A DNA stretch of 64,000 nucleotides from positions 1 to 64,000 of the forward strand of contig NZ_JABKKE010000019.1 in NCBI RefSeq assembly GCF_013166575.1, read 5' to 3'. Under the pieces are notes generated by a model. That model saw only the letters and a program-made list of their open reading frames with translations, was not told the DNA's origin and did no database searches. Both the position numbers and the translations under genes were made by a program. Shown in pieces: positions 21,787 to 31,434 of the stretch. Each line of letters starts with the position of its first letter. The stretch's first letter is position 1. Source of the DNA: Xylanibacter rodentium (GTDB lineage: Bacteria > Bacteroidota > Bacteroidia > Bacteroidales > Bacteroidaceae).

Positions 21787-22908
21787 CTATTTGCCAAGCA
21801 ATTTATAGTACTCCACGGCACCGAGAAGAAAGCATCCCACACCGTAGTCGTCGAAGTCGGGGACCTTGTCGTATGTAACAGGTTGTCCGGCTGACGGGTC
21901 TTTGCCGGTTCCCTGTACGTAGCCGAGGAATCCGTCCTTGTGCACAGCATCCTTTACCATGGCCTCCCATGCCTTGTCTGCTATCGGACGGTACACCTTT
22001 TCTTTAAGATATCCCTTCTGCAATCCCCAGCTTATGCCGTAAAGGAAGAGGGCAGTGCCGGTTGTCTCTTTGCCTCCGTATGTGACGGGCGATACGAGAC
22101 TCACGTTCCAGAATCCGTCTTCACGCTGGCACTTGGAAAGTCCGTCGCACATCATAATGAAGTCTTTTTTCACCTCTTTATATATCTTGTCCTTGGGCGA
22201 GAGCTGGTCCATCACACGCACGAGTGCCGCCAGCACCCATCCGTTGCCGCGCGACCAGTAGCAGTCCTTTCCGTCTTTCTCCTTGTAGGGCGGCACATAG
22301 TCGGCATCACGCCACCACAGTCCGTCCTTCTCGTTGAACAGTCCGCCTCCGCATTCGTTGCGGCTCCAACGGTACATCTTCATGCCGTGCTCGATGTATG
22401 AGCGGTCGCCCGTTATCTTGTACATCTGTGCATATATAGGCATGGCCATCTGTATGGCGTCAATCCATGTCCAGTAGCCTATCTTTGTTTCGGCCATCTG
22501 TCCCTGCAGGTTCTCACGTATAGGGCGCAACATGGTAGAGTCGCCTGTCATTACAAAGCGCTCGAGGTATGTCTGTCCGCAACACTGGTCGTCGGCATCG
22601 CGTGTCTTGATGCCGTTGCGCGGTGTCCATTGGTGAAAGTTGGCCCATGTGTCCGTATAGTCAATGTAGCGTTGCTGTTTGTCAATGCCGTATAGAGCCA
22701 TCAGTCCCTCATAGTATACGGCACGTGTCCACAGGCTGCTGGGACGTATTCGTTTCACGTTGGTTGGCTCCGTCGGGTCTTTATACTTCGCCATAAAGTA
22801 GTCGTTTGCATTCCGCGCCACGTTCAGCACTTCCGTCTGTTTTGCATTTTGTGCCACAGCGGATAACGATATCGCCGTGACAGCAAATAGAGTGATAAGT
22901 TTTTTCAT
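21787..22908 (-). CDS. Glycoside hydrolase family 88/105 (unsaturated rhamnogalacturonyl hydrolase-like)
   Basis: A 373-residue exported enzyme that probably removes the unsaturated uronic acid left at the non-reducing end after lyase cleavage of pectin or similar polymers. It has a signal peptide ([20 protein letters not shown]) and an (alpha/alpha)6-barrel sequence. Visible family motifs are [32 protein letters not shown] (candidate acidic catalytic residue), [27 protein letters not shown] and [17 protein letters not shown]. The start at 22908 begins the signal peptide. It pairs logically with the PL4 lyase at 58485-60377, although the genes are far apart. It is divergent from aspS; a TATCTTTG -7-like box on the minus strand lies at 22934-22941. 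Confidence 0.88.
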   Translation of the reverse strand: MKKLITLFAVTAISLSAVAQNAKQTEVLNVARNANDYFMAKYKDPTEPTNVKRIRPSSLWTRAVYYEGLMALYGIDKQQRYIDYTDTWANFHQWTPRNGIKTRDADDQCCGQTYLERFVMTGDSTMLRPIRENLQGQMAETKIGYWTWIDAIQMAMPIYAQMYKITGDRSYIEHGMKMYRWSRNECGGGLFNEKDGLWWRDADYVPPYKEKDGKDCYWSRGNGWVLAALVRVMDQLSPKDKIYKEVKKDFIMMCDGLSKCQREDGFWNVSLVSPVTYGGKETTGTALFLYGISWGLQKGYLKEKVYRPIADKAWEAMVKDAVHKDGFLGYVQGTGKDPSAGQPVTYDKVPDFDDYGVGCFLLGAVEYYKLLGK

Positions 22909-22950
22909 TTTAGTAAATTGGTTATTGTCGGCACAAAGATACGGAAAAAA

Positions 22951-22982
22951 TTTGTTAATCTCCGCATTTTTGTATACTTTTG
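22951..22982 (+). promoter_or_regulatory. Promoter of aspS
   Basis: TTTG (22951-22954), a 20-nt spacer, then TACTTTTG (22975-22982). The aspS ATG is 33 nt further on, which supports the start at 23015 rather than an earlier one. Confidence 0.78.
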
Positions 22983-23014
22983 CACACCAGATAAGAACAT
23001 CATATATAATAATT

Positions 23015-24778
23015 ATGTATAGATCAAAGACTTGTGGAGAGCTTCGTCTCTCCGATACGGGCAGCGTGGTTACGCTTGCCGGATGGGTCCAGCGCAGCCG
23101 TAAGATGGGCGGCATGACGTTTGTCGACCTGCGCGACCGTTATGGAATCACGCAATTGGTTTTTAACGAGACTTTGGACAAAGAGCTTTGCGACCGTGCC
23201 AACAAACTCGGACGTGAGTTCTGTATTCAGGCCGTTGGGACTGTCAGCGAGCGTGAAAGCAAGAACAAGAACATAGCCACAGGTGACATAGAGATAATCG
23301 TGAGCGGGCTCAATGTGCTGAGCGAGAGCATCACACCGCCGTTTACCATCGAAGACAATACCGACGGGGGCGACGACATACGAATGAAATACCGCTATCT
23401 CGATTTGCGCCGTACGCCCGTGCGCCGCAATCTCGAGCTTCGTCACCGCATGACCATCCTTATCCGTAACTTCCTCGATTCCCATCAGTTCATAGAAGTG
23501 GAGACTCCTATTCTCATCGGGTCTACTCCTGAGGGTGCCCGCGACTTTGTCGTACCTTCGAGAATGAATCCCGGCCAGTTCTATGCGTTGCCGCAAAGTC
23601 CGCAGACACTCAAGCAGTTGCTCATGGTGAGCGGTTTCGACCGTTATTTCCAGATTGCCAAGTGTTTCCGCGATGAGGATTTGCGTGCCGACCGCCAGCC
23701 TGAGTTCACTCAGATAGACTGTGAGATGAGTTTTGTCGAGCAGGACGATGTAATCAATCTGTTTGAAGACATGGCCCGCCATCTGTTTAAGGAAGTTCTC
23801 GACGTCGAACTTCCGGCACGTTTGCAGCAGATGACATGGCACGAGGCAATGCGTCGTTTCGGCAGCGACAAGCCCGACTTGCGTTTCGGCATGGAGTTTG
23901 TCGAGTTGATGGATGTGCTGAAGGGTACCGGCACATTCCCCGTCTTTGACAGTGCAGAGTATATCGGCGGTATCTGTGTGCCGGGATGTGCCGGATACAC
24001 CCGTAAGCAGCTTGACCAGCTTACCGATTTTGTGAAACGTCCGCAAGTAGGTGCCAAGGGACTCGTTTACGTGAAATTCAACGAAGACGGCACCGTAAAG
24101 TCAAGCATAGACAAGTTCTATGCACCCGAGGTATGGCAGCAACTGAAAGCCAAGATGGGCGCCAATGACGGCGACCTCGTTCTGATACTGAGCGGTGACA
24201 AGGCCAACAAGACACGTACACAACTGTGCACTTTGCGTCTGGAGATGGGCGACCGCCTCGGTCTGCGCAGCAAGGACAAGTTCGAGTGTCTGTGGATTGT
24301 CGACTTCCCGCTGTTTGAGTGGAGTGATGAGGAGCAGCGTCTCATGGCTACACACCATCCGTTCACCATGCCGAACCCTGACGACATTCCATTGCTCGAC
24401 GAGCATCCTGAGCAGGTGCGTGCCAAGGCTTACGACTTCGTTTGCAACGGTATAGAAGTAGGAGGCGGCAGTCTTCGTATACACGATGGCAAACTTCAGG
24501 AGAAGATGTTCCGTATACTCGGTTTCACCCCGGAGCGTGCCATGGCCCAGTTCGGCTTCCTTATCAATGCATTCAAGTATGGCGCACCGCCTCATGCCGG
24601 TCTCGCTTTCGGTCTCGACCGCTTTGTCAGCATCTTTGCCGGACTGGATTCTATACGCGACTGCATTGCGTTCCCGAAGAACAACAGCGGGCGCGATGTG
24701 ATGCTTGATGCTCCGGGTGAACTCGATCCCAAACAGCTTGACGAATTGCAGTTGCGCATTGATATATGTCAAGAATAA
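23015..24778 (+). CDS. aspS: Aspartyl-tRNA synthetase
   Basis: Charges tRNA-Asp with aspartate, class II aminoacyl-tRNA synthetase. The 587-residue protein has the N-terminal OB-fold anticodon-binding domain ([20 protein letters not shown]) and class II motif 1 around [23 protein letters not shown]. Motif 2 is [20 protein letters not shown], the bacterial GAD insertion domain follows, and motif 3 is [15 protein letters not shown]. The start is set by the promoter at 22951-22982 and the conserved [11 protein letters not shown]-terminus. Whether it also charges tRNA-Asn cannot be told from this window. Confidence 0.98.
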   Translation: MYRSKTCGELRLSDTGSVVTLAGWVQRSRKMGGMTFVDLRDRYGITQLVFNETLDKELCDRANKLGREFCIQAVGTVSERESKNKNIATGDIEIIVSGLNVLSESITPPFTIEDNTDGGDDIRMKYRYLDLRRTPVRRNLELRHRMTILIRNFLDSHQFIEVETPILIGSTPEGARDFVVPSRMNPGQFYALPQSPQTLKQLLMVSGFDRYFQIAKCFRDEDLRADRQPEFTQIDCEMSFVEQDDVINLFEDMARHLFKEVLDVELPARLQQMTWHEAMRRFGSDKPDLRFGMEFVELMDVLKGTGTFPVFDSAEYIGGICVPGCAGYTRKQLDQLTDFVKRPQVGAKGLVYVKFNEDGTVKSSIDKFYAPEVWQQLKAKMGANDGDLVLILSGDKANKTRTQLCTLRLEMGDRLGLRSKDKFECLWIVDFPLFEWSDEEQRLMATHHPFTMPNPDDIPLLDEHPEQVRAKAYDFVCNGIEVGGGSLRIHDGKLQEKMFRILGFTPERAMAQFGFLINAFKYGAPPHAGLAFGLDRFVSIFAGLDSIRDCIAFPKNNSGRDVMLDAPGELDPKQLDELQLRIDICQE

Positions 24779-24831
24779 TGCATGAAGTCTGTTTCTGCGG
24801 TTTAAAACATGCTGTTTTGTGCATAATAAAT

Positions 24832-24862
24832 TTTGCAATTGGTATAAAAATGTTTACTTTTG
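24832..24862 (+). promoter_or_regulatory. Promoter of the winged-helix protein gene
   Basis: TTTG (24832-24835), a 19-nt spacer, then TACTTTTG (24855-24862). This is a full match to the Bacteroidota consensus, 60 nt before the start codon. Confidence 0.75.
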
Positions 24863-24922
24863 CAAGCGAAATGATAAAAGAATGGTACAAGACCGTTCTA
24901 TAAAATTATTTTTTATAATGTT

Positions 24923-25219
24923 ATGGCAGAAAAGAAAACTGTAAAGAAAGAGACGGCTGCAAAGACAACCAGTACAAAAAAGACAGCTGTGAAGAAGACT
25001 GCATCACCAAAGAAAGTGACTATCGTGTTCAATGCAGAGAATGTAGGCTTTAAGGCAGGAGACGTTTATCAGGCATTGGCCGCTGCGGAACATCCGATGG
25101 CTTTGGCAGAGATTGCACAGGCGGCGGGTATCAGCGAGGAAGAGACATTGCTCGGTATGGGCTGGCTCTTCAAGGAAGGAAAGATCATTCAGGCGGAAGA
25201 CAAGATAACATTGGCTTAA
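24923..25219 (+). CDS. Winged-helix protein with histone H1-like Lys/Ala tail
   Basis: A 98-residue protein in two parts. Residues 1-32 are a Lys/Ala/Thr tail of repeating KKTA-type units, like the C-terminal tail of histone H1 or bacterial Hc proteins. Residues 33-98 look like the small winged-helix domain of the DUF2582 type (GFKAGDVYQALAAAEHPMAL, then AEIAQAAGISEEETLLGMGW). The tail suggests non-specific DNA or RNA binding, so a nucleoid-associated role is plausible but unproven. It has a consensus promoter upstream and a strong terminator at 25244-25280, so it is transcribed alone and probably well. Confidence 0.75.
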   Translation: MAEKKTVKKETAAKTTSTKKTAVKKTASPKKVTIVFNAENVGFKAGDVYQALAAAEHPMALAEIAQAAGISEEETLLGMGWLFKEGKIIQAEDKITLA

Positions 25220-25243
25220 ATTTTTGAATGTAAATACATGAAT

Positions 25244-25280
25244 AAGGTCGGTAAAGCTGGGGAGCATTACCGGCCTTTTT
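25244..25280 (+). terminator. Rho-independent terminator of the winged-helix gene
   Basis: AAGGTCGGTAA (25244-25254) pairs with TTACCGGCCTT (25267-25277), one G-T pair included, followed by a T5 run. It is 25 nt past the stop. Confidence 0.8.
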
Positions 25281-25331
25281 CATCTTCCGTATCATACATA
25301 CGATGTTTTAATTGATATATGACCGGTCTTT

Positions 25332-25670
25332 ATGGAATACGACAAGCAGATACTCAAGATTCTCTCCGATGTGGGGGATGGCGGCATCAGCGTGCAGATG
25401 TTGGCCAAGCATGTCTACAACATGAATTGCAGCCTGTTCTTCACGCTCGACATGGCTGAGGTTTACAGTTATGTCCGTCTGTATATTGCCCGCAACTCAC
25501 GGTCTCCCCAGCCACTGATAGAGAGCACGGGGCGTCGCGGATACTATCGTCTGAATACCGGCGGTTCGGCTGACGCACGCCAGTTGATGCTTGATTTCAA
25601 GGACGAGAAGAAAGAAGAAATAGAAGAGGAAAAGCCCCGTCAGGACCTTTCCCTCGATTTGTTTGCTTAG
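25332..25670 (+). CDS. Small conserved hypothetical protein
   Basis: A 112-residue cytoplasmic protein. The first 75 residues look like a compact helical or winged-helix fold (QILKILSDVGDGGISVQMLA, then AEVYSYVRLYIARNS and STGRRGYYRL). The C-terminus is strongly charged (KDEKKEEIEEEKPRQ). I know no function; its size and the RRGYYRL ending recall conserved Bacteroidales proteins of unknown role. It is flanked by a terminator upstream and by an opposing gene downstream, so it is probably a single-gene unit. Confidence 0.65.
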   Translation: MEYDKQILKILSDVGDGGISVQMLAKHVYNMNCSLFFTLDMAEVYSYVRLYIARNSRSPQPLIESTGRRGYYRLNTGGSADARQLMLDFKDEKKEEIEEEKPRQDLSLDLFA

Positions 25671-25733
25671 GTTTCCATTTGGTCTGTCCGTCAACAGATT
25701 CATTGCCGTCATGATTCCGTTCCGTTTCTGTGG

Positions 25734-26879
25734 TCAGTGAGGCTTGTGCCCGCTTGTTTCCATGTACACATCTTTGTAAAGTCTTAGTAGTTCTTCGGCC
25801 GTTTTCCGCCAGGAGAACATTTTCACACGCTCCAATCCTATATTTATCTGCCGTTCTCGGAAATCGTGATCGTTCTCCAGCCGCAGCATCATTTCGGTGA
25901 TGTCACCGGCTCTTTCCGGGCTTGTCAGCGCCGCATCGGGGCCTGCTATTTCCGGCATGGACGATGTGTCGCTTGTCACCACGGGCGTTCCGCAGGCCAT
26001 GGCCTCGAGCAGCGGTATGCCGAAACTCTCGCGCAGCGAGGTGTAGAGGAATGCGAAAGCGTCGTTGTAAATGTAGGGCAGGTCGCTGTTGACGATATAC
26101 CCCGACGGCACTACATATTCTCTGATATGCTCAATGCCGTTGTCTCTCAGTATGGCATCGATGGATTCCTGCTTCAGGTCGGCCACGAGCAGTTTCCGTT
26201 TCACGTCCGACCTCTCCAGATATCCGGCATATGCCATGATGGTGCGTGCCGTGTTCTTTTTCGGGTCGGTGTTGCCGAGAAAGAAGAAATAGCCCCGTTC
26301 ACCGATATACTTGCGGTATACACCGGCCGTGTCCTTCACCGGCCGGAACCAATCGTTGTATCCGTTGTATATCATTGCCATGCGGTCGCGTGGCAGTTTC
26401 AGTCTTCCTACGATGTTGTCCAGTTCAAAATTCGATACGGTTATTATCCTGCGGCACTTTCCTATGACCTTCGGCACCACCATCCTCCGGTATATCCGCC
26501 CCAAGTTCTGGTATAGAGACTTGTTGTGTTTGTCCCTCGGTTCGAGAAAGATGATGTCGTGCAGGGTGAGCACCAGCGGTATGCCGCCGCACCATACGGG
26601 AGCCGTGTTGCTCGTGCAGTGCAGCATGTCAACCCTGTCGCGCCTTGCCGCACGCGGCAGCGCATACTGTTCCCACAGTGGATACGAGGGACATCGCAGT
26701 TCCACTACATGCACGTTTGCCGAACTTTCCAGGCATATGTCCTCACCGGGCTTTACGTATACGAAATATTCGTTGTCCGTATCCATCCTTTGCAGCTCCC
26801 TTATCTCCTGCAGAACCACGTAGTCCATTCCGTGCTTGTTTTTGCGGAAGATGCGCTGCGCCTCTATTCCTATTCTCAT
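25734..26879 (-). CDS. Glycosyltransferase family 4
   Basis: A 381-residue GT-B glycosyltransferase that probably adds one sugar during surface glycan synthesis at the inner membrane's cytoplasmic face. The N-terminal domain has VDMLHCTSNTAPVW and LVLTLHDIIFLEPRD. The C-terminal domain has FFLGNTDPKKN and the retaining-enzyme EX7E motif in ESFGIPLLEAMACGTPVV. Donor and acceptor sugars cannot be predicted. It follows the acyltransferase gene by 14 nt on the same strand, so the two form a unit driven by the promoter at 27504-27535. Confidence 0.88.
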   Translation of the reverse strand: MRIGIEAQRIFRKNKHGMDYVVLQEIRELQRMDTDNEYFVYVKPGEDICLESSANVHVVELRCPSYPLWEQYALPRAARRDRVDMLHCTSNTAPVWCGGIPLVLTLHDIIFLEPRDKHNKSLYQNLGRIYRRMVVPKVIGKCRRIITVSNFELDNIVGRLKLPRDRMAMIYNGYNDWFRPVKDTAGVYRKYIGERGYFFFLGNTDPKKNTARTIMAYAGYLERSDVKRKLLVADLKQESIDAILRDNGIEHIREYVVPSGYIVNSDLPYIYNDAFAFLYTSLRESFGIPLLEAMACGTPVVTSDTSSMPEIAGPDAALTSPERAGDITEMMLRLENDHDFRERQINIGLERVKMFSWRKTAEELLRLYKDVYMETSGHKPH

Positions 26880-26893
26880 GATTGCAGATTGTT

Positions 26894-27484
26894 TTATATC
26901 CGTTTCTTCACCACAGCCGGAACACCGGCCACGAGCGAACCGGCCGGCACGTCACATGTCACCACCGCTCCCGCTGCCACGACGGAGTGGCGGCCTATCC
27001 TCACGCCCGGCAGTACGACGGAGTTGGCTCCTATCCACACGTCGTCTTCAATGACAATAGGCCGTGTCGTCACGCCCTGTTCGTCTATTCTGCGTAGCGG
27101 GTCGGCAAAGTTGTGGTTGAGGGCGCTCACGGTGATGCCCTGGGCCAGGTGGACATGGTTGCCTATCCGCACCGGACCTATCACGGTAGAGTGCAGTCCG
27201 ATGCGTGTATGGTCGCCTATGGTGACGTCGCCCACGGCATTGTTGATGCAGCAGAACGACTCCACCACGCTCCGGCGCCCTATGGCGAAGCGGCGGTATG
27301 GCGGTGTGTCCATGCGTACGCTGCCGTGAATCACGGATCCGTGTCCGCGCTTCTGATACAGCGGTGCGAGCATGCGGACATACCATCGCGGGCGGGTCTG
27401 CACGGGATTCATTATCAGCCGGTCCAACAGTTTTTTCAGTCTGGGGCTTGATTTAAGGCTCTCTCTGATGTTCTCTTTGTCCAT
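26894..27484 (-). CDS. Hexapeptide-repeat acyltransferase
   Basis: A 197-residue protein with left-handed beta-helix hexapeptide repeats ([LIV]-G-x4) from about residue 60 to the end. Examples are [56 protein letters not shown] and [12 protein letters not shown]. It resembles sugar O-acetyltransferases that use acetyl-CoA or a similar donor; the active-site His is probably in ALNHNF. It is likely to acetylate a sugar or lipid-linked glycan made by the neighbouring enzymes. The start at 27484 follows a full consensus promoter; the longer frame to 27643 would run through that promoter. Confidence 0.87.
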   Translation of the reverse strand: MDKENIRESLKSSPRLKKLLDRLIMNPVQTRPRWYVRMLAPLYQKRGHGSVIHGSVRMDTPPYRRFAIGRRSVVESFCCINNAVGDVTIGDHTRIGLHSTVIGPVRIGNHVHLAQGITVSALNHNFADPLRRIDEQGVTTRPIVIEDDVWIGANSVVLPGVRIGRHSVVAAGAVVTCDVPAGSLVAGVPAVVKKRI

Positions 27485-27503
27485 TACGTAAGAATTGTTG
27501 CTA

Positions 27504-27535
27504 CAAAAATACGGATAAAAAGCCGGTATTCCAAA
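27504..27535 (-). promoter_or_regulatory. Promoter of the acyltransferase-glycosyltransferase unit
   Basis: Minus strand: TTTG (27532-27535), a 20-nt spacer, then TATTTTTG (27504-27511), 20 nt from the acyltransferase start. A plus-strand TATATTTG about 40 nt away (around 27546-27553) may serve the divergent gene, without a clear -33 box. Confidence 0.72.
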
Positions 27536-27644
27536 TTTTTGTAATATATTTGCACGAAAGACGATACATATGTTTCCGTAATCCGGGCCACCTTTGGTGT
27601 TCAGACATGGTTGCATAGAATGTATCAAACGAATCATAATCAAA

Positions 27645-28787
27645 ATGAGAATACTCTTCCTCGTGTATCACGGCTTTTCGGAAGCGAGCGGAATAAGCAA
27701 GAAAATAAATTGTCAGGTGAAGGGACTCCGTCAGAACGGACATGATGTCCGGGTGTGCTATTACACCTTCTCTTCGTCGGGCCACCGCTGCCGCTATGTC
27801 GGTGACGACGTGATAGCAGACTACGGCAAGGGCCGCATGGCCGCTCTGCGCAGCCGTGTCGGCTACGGATGTATATACAAGTATTGCAAGGACAACGCTG
27901 TCGACTTCGTATATACCCGCAGTTTCATGAATGCCAATCCATGGCTGATACGCCTGTTCGGCCGTCTGCGCCGGTCGGGGATACGCGCTGTCACCGAGAT
28001 TCCCACATATCCGTACGACGGCGAGTTTGTCGGTTTTCCGTTCACGGCACGCCTCGGGCTCTTCGTCGACCGCATATTCCGCCGCTCTCTCGCCGCCCGC
28101 ATGAGTGCCATGGTTACGTTCTCCGATGCAACGGAGATATTCGGACAGCGCACTGTCAACATCAGCAACGGTGTCGATTTTGACAGCATTCCTCTTCACT
28201 GTTTGTGTCCGCAAGACGGCGGAATCCATCTGATAGGAGTGGCCGAAGTGCACTATTGGCACGGTTTCGACCGGGTGATAGCCGGTCTCGGCGAGTATTA
28301 TGCCACAGAGAAGAATCCCCGCGACGTGTTTTTCCACATTGTGGGAGGCGTGGCTCCGAGCGAGATGCACAGCTCCGTGCATGCTCCCGGATTTGCTGAA
28401 CTGATTGAAAAGTATGACATAGGCCGCCGCATCGTATTTCACGGACAACTTTACGGCCGCGAACTCGACGACGTATTCAACCGTTGTTCGTTTGCCATCG
28501 GTAGCCTTGGACGTCACCGCAGCGGCATCACAGTCATCAAGACACTCAAGAACCGTGAGTATGCCACGCGTGGTATACCATTCATATATTCCGAGCAGGA
28601 CAGCGATTTCGACGGCCGGCCGTATGTAATGAAGGCACCGGCCGACGAATCTCCCGTGGACATAAGGGCTGTACTCGATTTTATAGACTCCAATCACGCA
28701 AGCCCTCGTGACATACGTGACACTGTCGCTCATCTGTCATGGAAAAATCAAATGGAAATTGTTGTCAGTCAAGTCATGAAATACTGA
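27645..28787 (+). CDS. Divergent GT-B glycosyltransferase
   Basis: A 380-residue glycosyltransferase of the GT4-like fold. The N-terminus ([20 protein letters not shown]) is typical of GT-B enzymes with a Gly-rich first loop. The C-terminal half has [12 protein letters not shown] and [17 protein letters not shown]. The usual EX7E element is replaced by [20 protein letters not shown], which lacks the paired glutamates, so the catalytic assignment is less sure. The ATG at 27645 was chosen because the Rossmann beta-strand begins there. It is divergent from the acyltransferase and followed by a repeat-rich gap. Confidence 0.75.
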   Translation: MRILFLVYHGFSEASGISKKINCQVKGLRQNGHDVRVCYYTFSSSGHRCRYVGDDVIADYGKGRMAALRSRVGYGCIYKYCKDNAVDFVYTRSFMNANPWLIRLFGRLRRSGIRAVTEIPTYPYDGEFVGFPFTARLGLFVDRIFRRSLAARMSAMVTFSDATEIFGQRTVNISNGVDFDSIPLHCLCPQDGGIHLIGVAEVHYWHGFDRVIAGLGEYYATEKNPRDVFFHIVGGVAPSEMHSSVHAPGFAELIEKYDIGRRIVFHGQLYGRELDDVFNRCSFAIGSLGRHRSGITVIKTLKNREYATRGIPFIYSEQDSDFDGRPYVMKAPADESPVDIRAVLDFIDSNHASPRDIRDTVAHLSWKNQMEIVVSQVMKY

Positions 28788-28843
28788 ACGGCAGGTTTGG
28801 TTGTGTCTGTAAGTGATTGATAATCAATGGTGTTACAAAAGCG

Positions 28844-28922
28844 GTGGTTTCGGGCTCTGAAAGTGGCGGTTTTGCAATGCGAAAGCGGCACTTTCAGAGC
28901 CCGAAACCGCCACTTTCAGAGC
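28844..28922. repeat. GC-rich palindromic repeat, family 2, copy 1
   Basis: The left arm 28844-28864 (GTGGTTTCGGGCTCTGAAAGT) matches the complement of 28890-28910 with one mismatch. ACTTTCAGAGC also recurs directly at 28890-28900 and 28912-28922. The centre carries TTGCAATGCGAAA, a motif also present inverted at 49911-49921. It occupies most of the 194-nt gap between two converging glycosyltransferase genes. Confidence 0.65.
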
Positions 28923-28981
28923 GTGAAACTGCCCATATTGCAATCAGACAAGCGCGGACCTGTGGCGCATGTAAACAATAT

Positions 28982-30157
28982 TCACAGTCCGTCTATAAGT
29001 TTCTGCCACTCTCGTGTGATGTTTTCCGGTTTGTAGCGTTCCACTATCTCTTGTGCTCCGGCAGCTTTTATGTCGGGGTCTTCCCACTGTGCCGCATCGT
29101 GCAGACATCCGGCCAGGGCGTCAGCATCACCGTTGTCGAAGTATGTGGCATAGTCGCCCATCACCTCAAGGCTCGACGGCAGACGCGATGAAATGACGGG
29201 CAGGCCGTGGGCCATGGCCTCCACGAGCACCAGCCCGAAGCCTTCCCACCGCGAGCTGAGCACAAACACGGCTGCTTCGGAATAATATTTCTGTATGTCT
29301 TTCGTGAACGGATGTATCCTCACCCTGCCCTCCATATGGTGTTCGGCGATGTATTTTCTGTACAGACTTTCCTCCGGTCCCTCTCCGACAATGTCGAGCG
29401 ACCATTCGCTTTCGGTGGCTTTGAAAATGTTGAAAGCCCTGAGCAGCAGGTCGAACCCCTTGTGCCCGGGGGTGAAACGCCCTACGGCAAGAAACCGTTT
29501 GCTCCTTCTGTCAGACTGTCTGCCCGGCACAAGTGTGAGCGGATTGTATATCACGTCGGCATGCCGGCGCACGTCGGCACCGTATTTCGCCCTGTCGCAG
29601 CGGCATAGCATCACCACCCTGTCAAGCCGCAGATACTGATACTCGAAATGCTTGCGCAGTTCCGGCCCTGCATATGCCGAGTTTGCGGAGAACAGGGCCT
29701 CGTGCGAATTGTGTATCCATCCGATGGTCTTCACCCCCGGCAGACGCTTTCCTATGGTGGCCAGCCGCACGGTCAGCGGGGCATGCACGCCGATGACGAC
29801 GTCGTAGCTGCCTCCCCGCAACTCGTCGGCAAGCGCCTTGCGAAGGCTCGGCACGAACGAACTGAGGGCGTAGAGGCGCGATGTCAAGCTTGTCTTCGGC
29901 AGCACTTTGCGGTAGAGCATGCTGCAGGCTTTGCACAGAAGCGTCTCGACGGTCCCCGCTTCGGGATAGCGGAAGAAGCGGAAGTGTATCGGTGACTCAC
30001 CGAGATTGTACATCGACAGGTCTTTGGCGGCAGGGGCGTCGAATGTCACGATGGTGACATCGTTGTCGTCGGAGAGGGCTTTCGCTATCACGGACGTAAC
30101 CCGCTGTACCCCGCCAAAGGAAAATACAGAGTCTGTCAAGAAGCATATTCGTTTCAT
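28982..30157 (-). CDS. Glycosyltransferase family 4
   Basis: A 391-residue GT-B retaining glycosyltransferase. The N-terminus MKRICFLTDSVFSFGGVQRV has the donor-side Gly-Gly loop. The C-terminal domain has FLAVGRFTPGHKGFDLLLRA and the EX7E motif in WEGFGLVLVEAMAHGLPVIS. It closely resembles the GT4 enzymes at 30258 and 33325 in layout (FGGVxRV, GFDLLL, EGFGLV), which suggests duplication within the locus. Its promoter (30166-30196) overlaps the divergent one of the next gene. Confidence 0.9.
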   Translation of the reverse strand: MKRICFLTDSVFSFGGVQRVTSVIAKALSDDNDVTIVTFDAPAAKDLSMYNLGESPIHFRFFRYPEAGTVETLLCKACSMLYRKVLPKTSLTSRLYALSSFVPSLRKALADELRGGSYDVVIGVHAPLTVRLATIGKRLPGVKTIGWIHNSHEALFSANSAYAGPELRKHFEYQYLRLDRVVMLCRCDRAKYGADVRRHADVIYNPLTLVPGRQSDRRSKRFLAVGRFTPGHKGFDLLLRAFNIFKATESEWSLDIVGEGPEESLYRKYIAEHHMEGRVRIHPFTKDIQKYYSEAAVFVLSSRWEGFGLVLVEAMAHGLPVISSRLPSSLEVMGDYATYFDNGDADALAGCLHDAAQWEDPDIKAAGAQEIVERYKPENITREWQKLIDGL

Positions 30158-30165
30158 ATTATGTG

Positions 30166-30196
30166 CAAAAATAAGAAAAACTTTTGATTATTCAAA
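30166..30196 (-). promoter_or_regulatory. Promoter of the 28982-30157 glycosyltransferase
   Basis: Minus strand: TTTG (30193-30196), a 19-nt spacer, then TATTTTTG (30166-30173), 8 nt before the start codon. It interleaves with the opposite promoter at 30183-30214. Confidence 0.72.
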
Positions 30197-30214
30197 ACTT
30201 TTTTCGTAAGTTTG
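30183..30214 (+). promoter_or_regulatory. Promoter of the 30258-34464 glycosyltransferase operon
   Basis: TTTG (30183-30186), a 20-nt spacer, then TAAGTTTG (30207-30214). Its -33 box lies inside the spacer of the divergent promoter, so the two should compete for RNA polymerase. Confidence 0.72.
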
Positions 30215-30257
30215 TGGCACGGTTTATGGCTGTCTTTGCAGCTTTGCCATTTTGTTT

Positions 30258-31427
30258 ATGAAGAGTGGAAACGGAAGATACCGGATAGTATATTGCACCC
30301 CCGCATTGTATATGGCGGGCGGTGTGGAGCGTGTGCTGACGCTCAAGGCCGGCTATTTTGCCGAGCACTACGGCTATGACATAACCATAATACTGACCGA
30401 GGGTCGCGGCAAGCCGTTGTTCTATCCGCTTTCCGACAAGGTTAAAGTGGTGAATCTCGACATCGGTTTCGAGGAGTTGTGGAGTTGTTCGTTTGTGAAG
30501 AAGATACCGGTATACCTGCGCAAGCAGCGTGAGTTCCGCCGCAAGCTGACGGCCGAACTGATGAGGCTGCGGCCCGATATTACTGTGAGCCTGCTCCGTA
30601 GGGAGATAAACTTTATCAATTCCATACCTGACGGCAGCGTGAAGATAGGCGAGATGCATATCAACAGGGCCAACTACCGCAACTTCGATGCCTCTGACAC
30701 AAACCCGTTGAAGCGTGTTTTCGCACGGTTGTGGAGCCATAGTCTCGTGTCGCATCTGCGGTGTCTGGGCAGACTTGTGGTGCTGACGGAGCCCGACAGG
30801 CAGGCATGGACCGAACTGGACAACGTAGACGTGATACCAGATCCGTTGTCTTTCCGCCCTTCGGGCGTGAGCCGGCTTGCGGACAAGCGTATCATTGCCG
30901 TGGGGCGCTACTCGCATGAGAAAGGGTTCGACCTGCTGTTGCAGGCGTGGGCGGCCGTGGAGAAAGCCTGCGAAGGGTGGCGGCTGGATGTTTTCGGTGA
31001 TGGCGACCGCACTGTATACGAGCATCTGATAGACGAGTTGGGCATCGACCGCAGCCGTTGCCGCCTCAACGGGCGTACTGCCGATGTCGAGGCGGAATAT
31101 CGCAGAAGCTCGGTTTTCGTGCTCAGTTCGCGCTTCGAGGGATTCGGGCTGGTTGTTCTGGAAGCCATGGCCTGCGGTCTGCCGGTGGTGGCGTTTGATT
31201 GTCCGTGGGGACCGGGGGCCATAATTTCCGACGGCATCGACGGCATGCTCGTTGAAAACGGCAACACCAATGCGCTTGCCGATGCCCTGATTGGGGTGGC
31301 CGGCTCGGCGGAACTGCGCGGACGGATGGCTGCCGAAGCACGCCGGAGTGCCTCGGAATACGACATTGAGAAGATTGCCGCAAAGTGGCGCCGGCTCTTC
31401 GATACACTTATGAACGGAAAACACTGA
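30258..31427 (+). CDS. Glycosyltransferase family 4
   Basis: A 389-residue GT-B retaining glycosyltransferase and first gene of a four-gene operon. It has YCTPALYMAGGVERVL at the N-terminus, IIAVGRYSHEKGFDLLLQAW at the start of the second domain and the EX7E motif EGFGLVVLEAMACGLPVV. FDCPWGPGAIISDG follows, a motif shared with the enzyme at 33325. I chose the ATG at 30258; the TTG six bases upstream is less likely. The sugar specificity is unknown. Confidence 0.9.
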   Translation: MKSGNGRYRIVYCTPALYMAGGVERVLTLKAGYFAEHYGYDITIILTEGRGKPLFYPLSDKVKVVNLDIGFEELWSCSFVKKIPVYLRKQREFRRKLTAELMRLRPDITVSLLRREINFINSIPDGSVKIGEMHINRANYRNFDASDTNPLKRVFARLWSHSLVSHLRCLGRLVVLTEPDRQAWTELDNVDVIPDPLSFRPSGVSRLADKRIIAVGRYSHEKGFDLLLQAWAAVEKACEGWRLDVFGDGDRTVYEHLIDELGIDRSRCRLNGRTADVEAEYRRSSVFVLSSRFEGFGLVVLEAMACGLPVVAFDCPWGPGAIISDGIDGMLVENGNTNALADALIGVAGSAELRGRMAAEARRSASEYDIEKIAAKWRRLFDTLMNGKH

Positions 31428-31434
31428 TATCGAC

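Noticed and set aside
27501..28733. Long minus-strand frame opposite the glycosyltransferase at 27645
   Set aside because: It has no domain character and would cover the divergent promoter region. The plus strand has a clear GT-B N-terminus.
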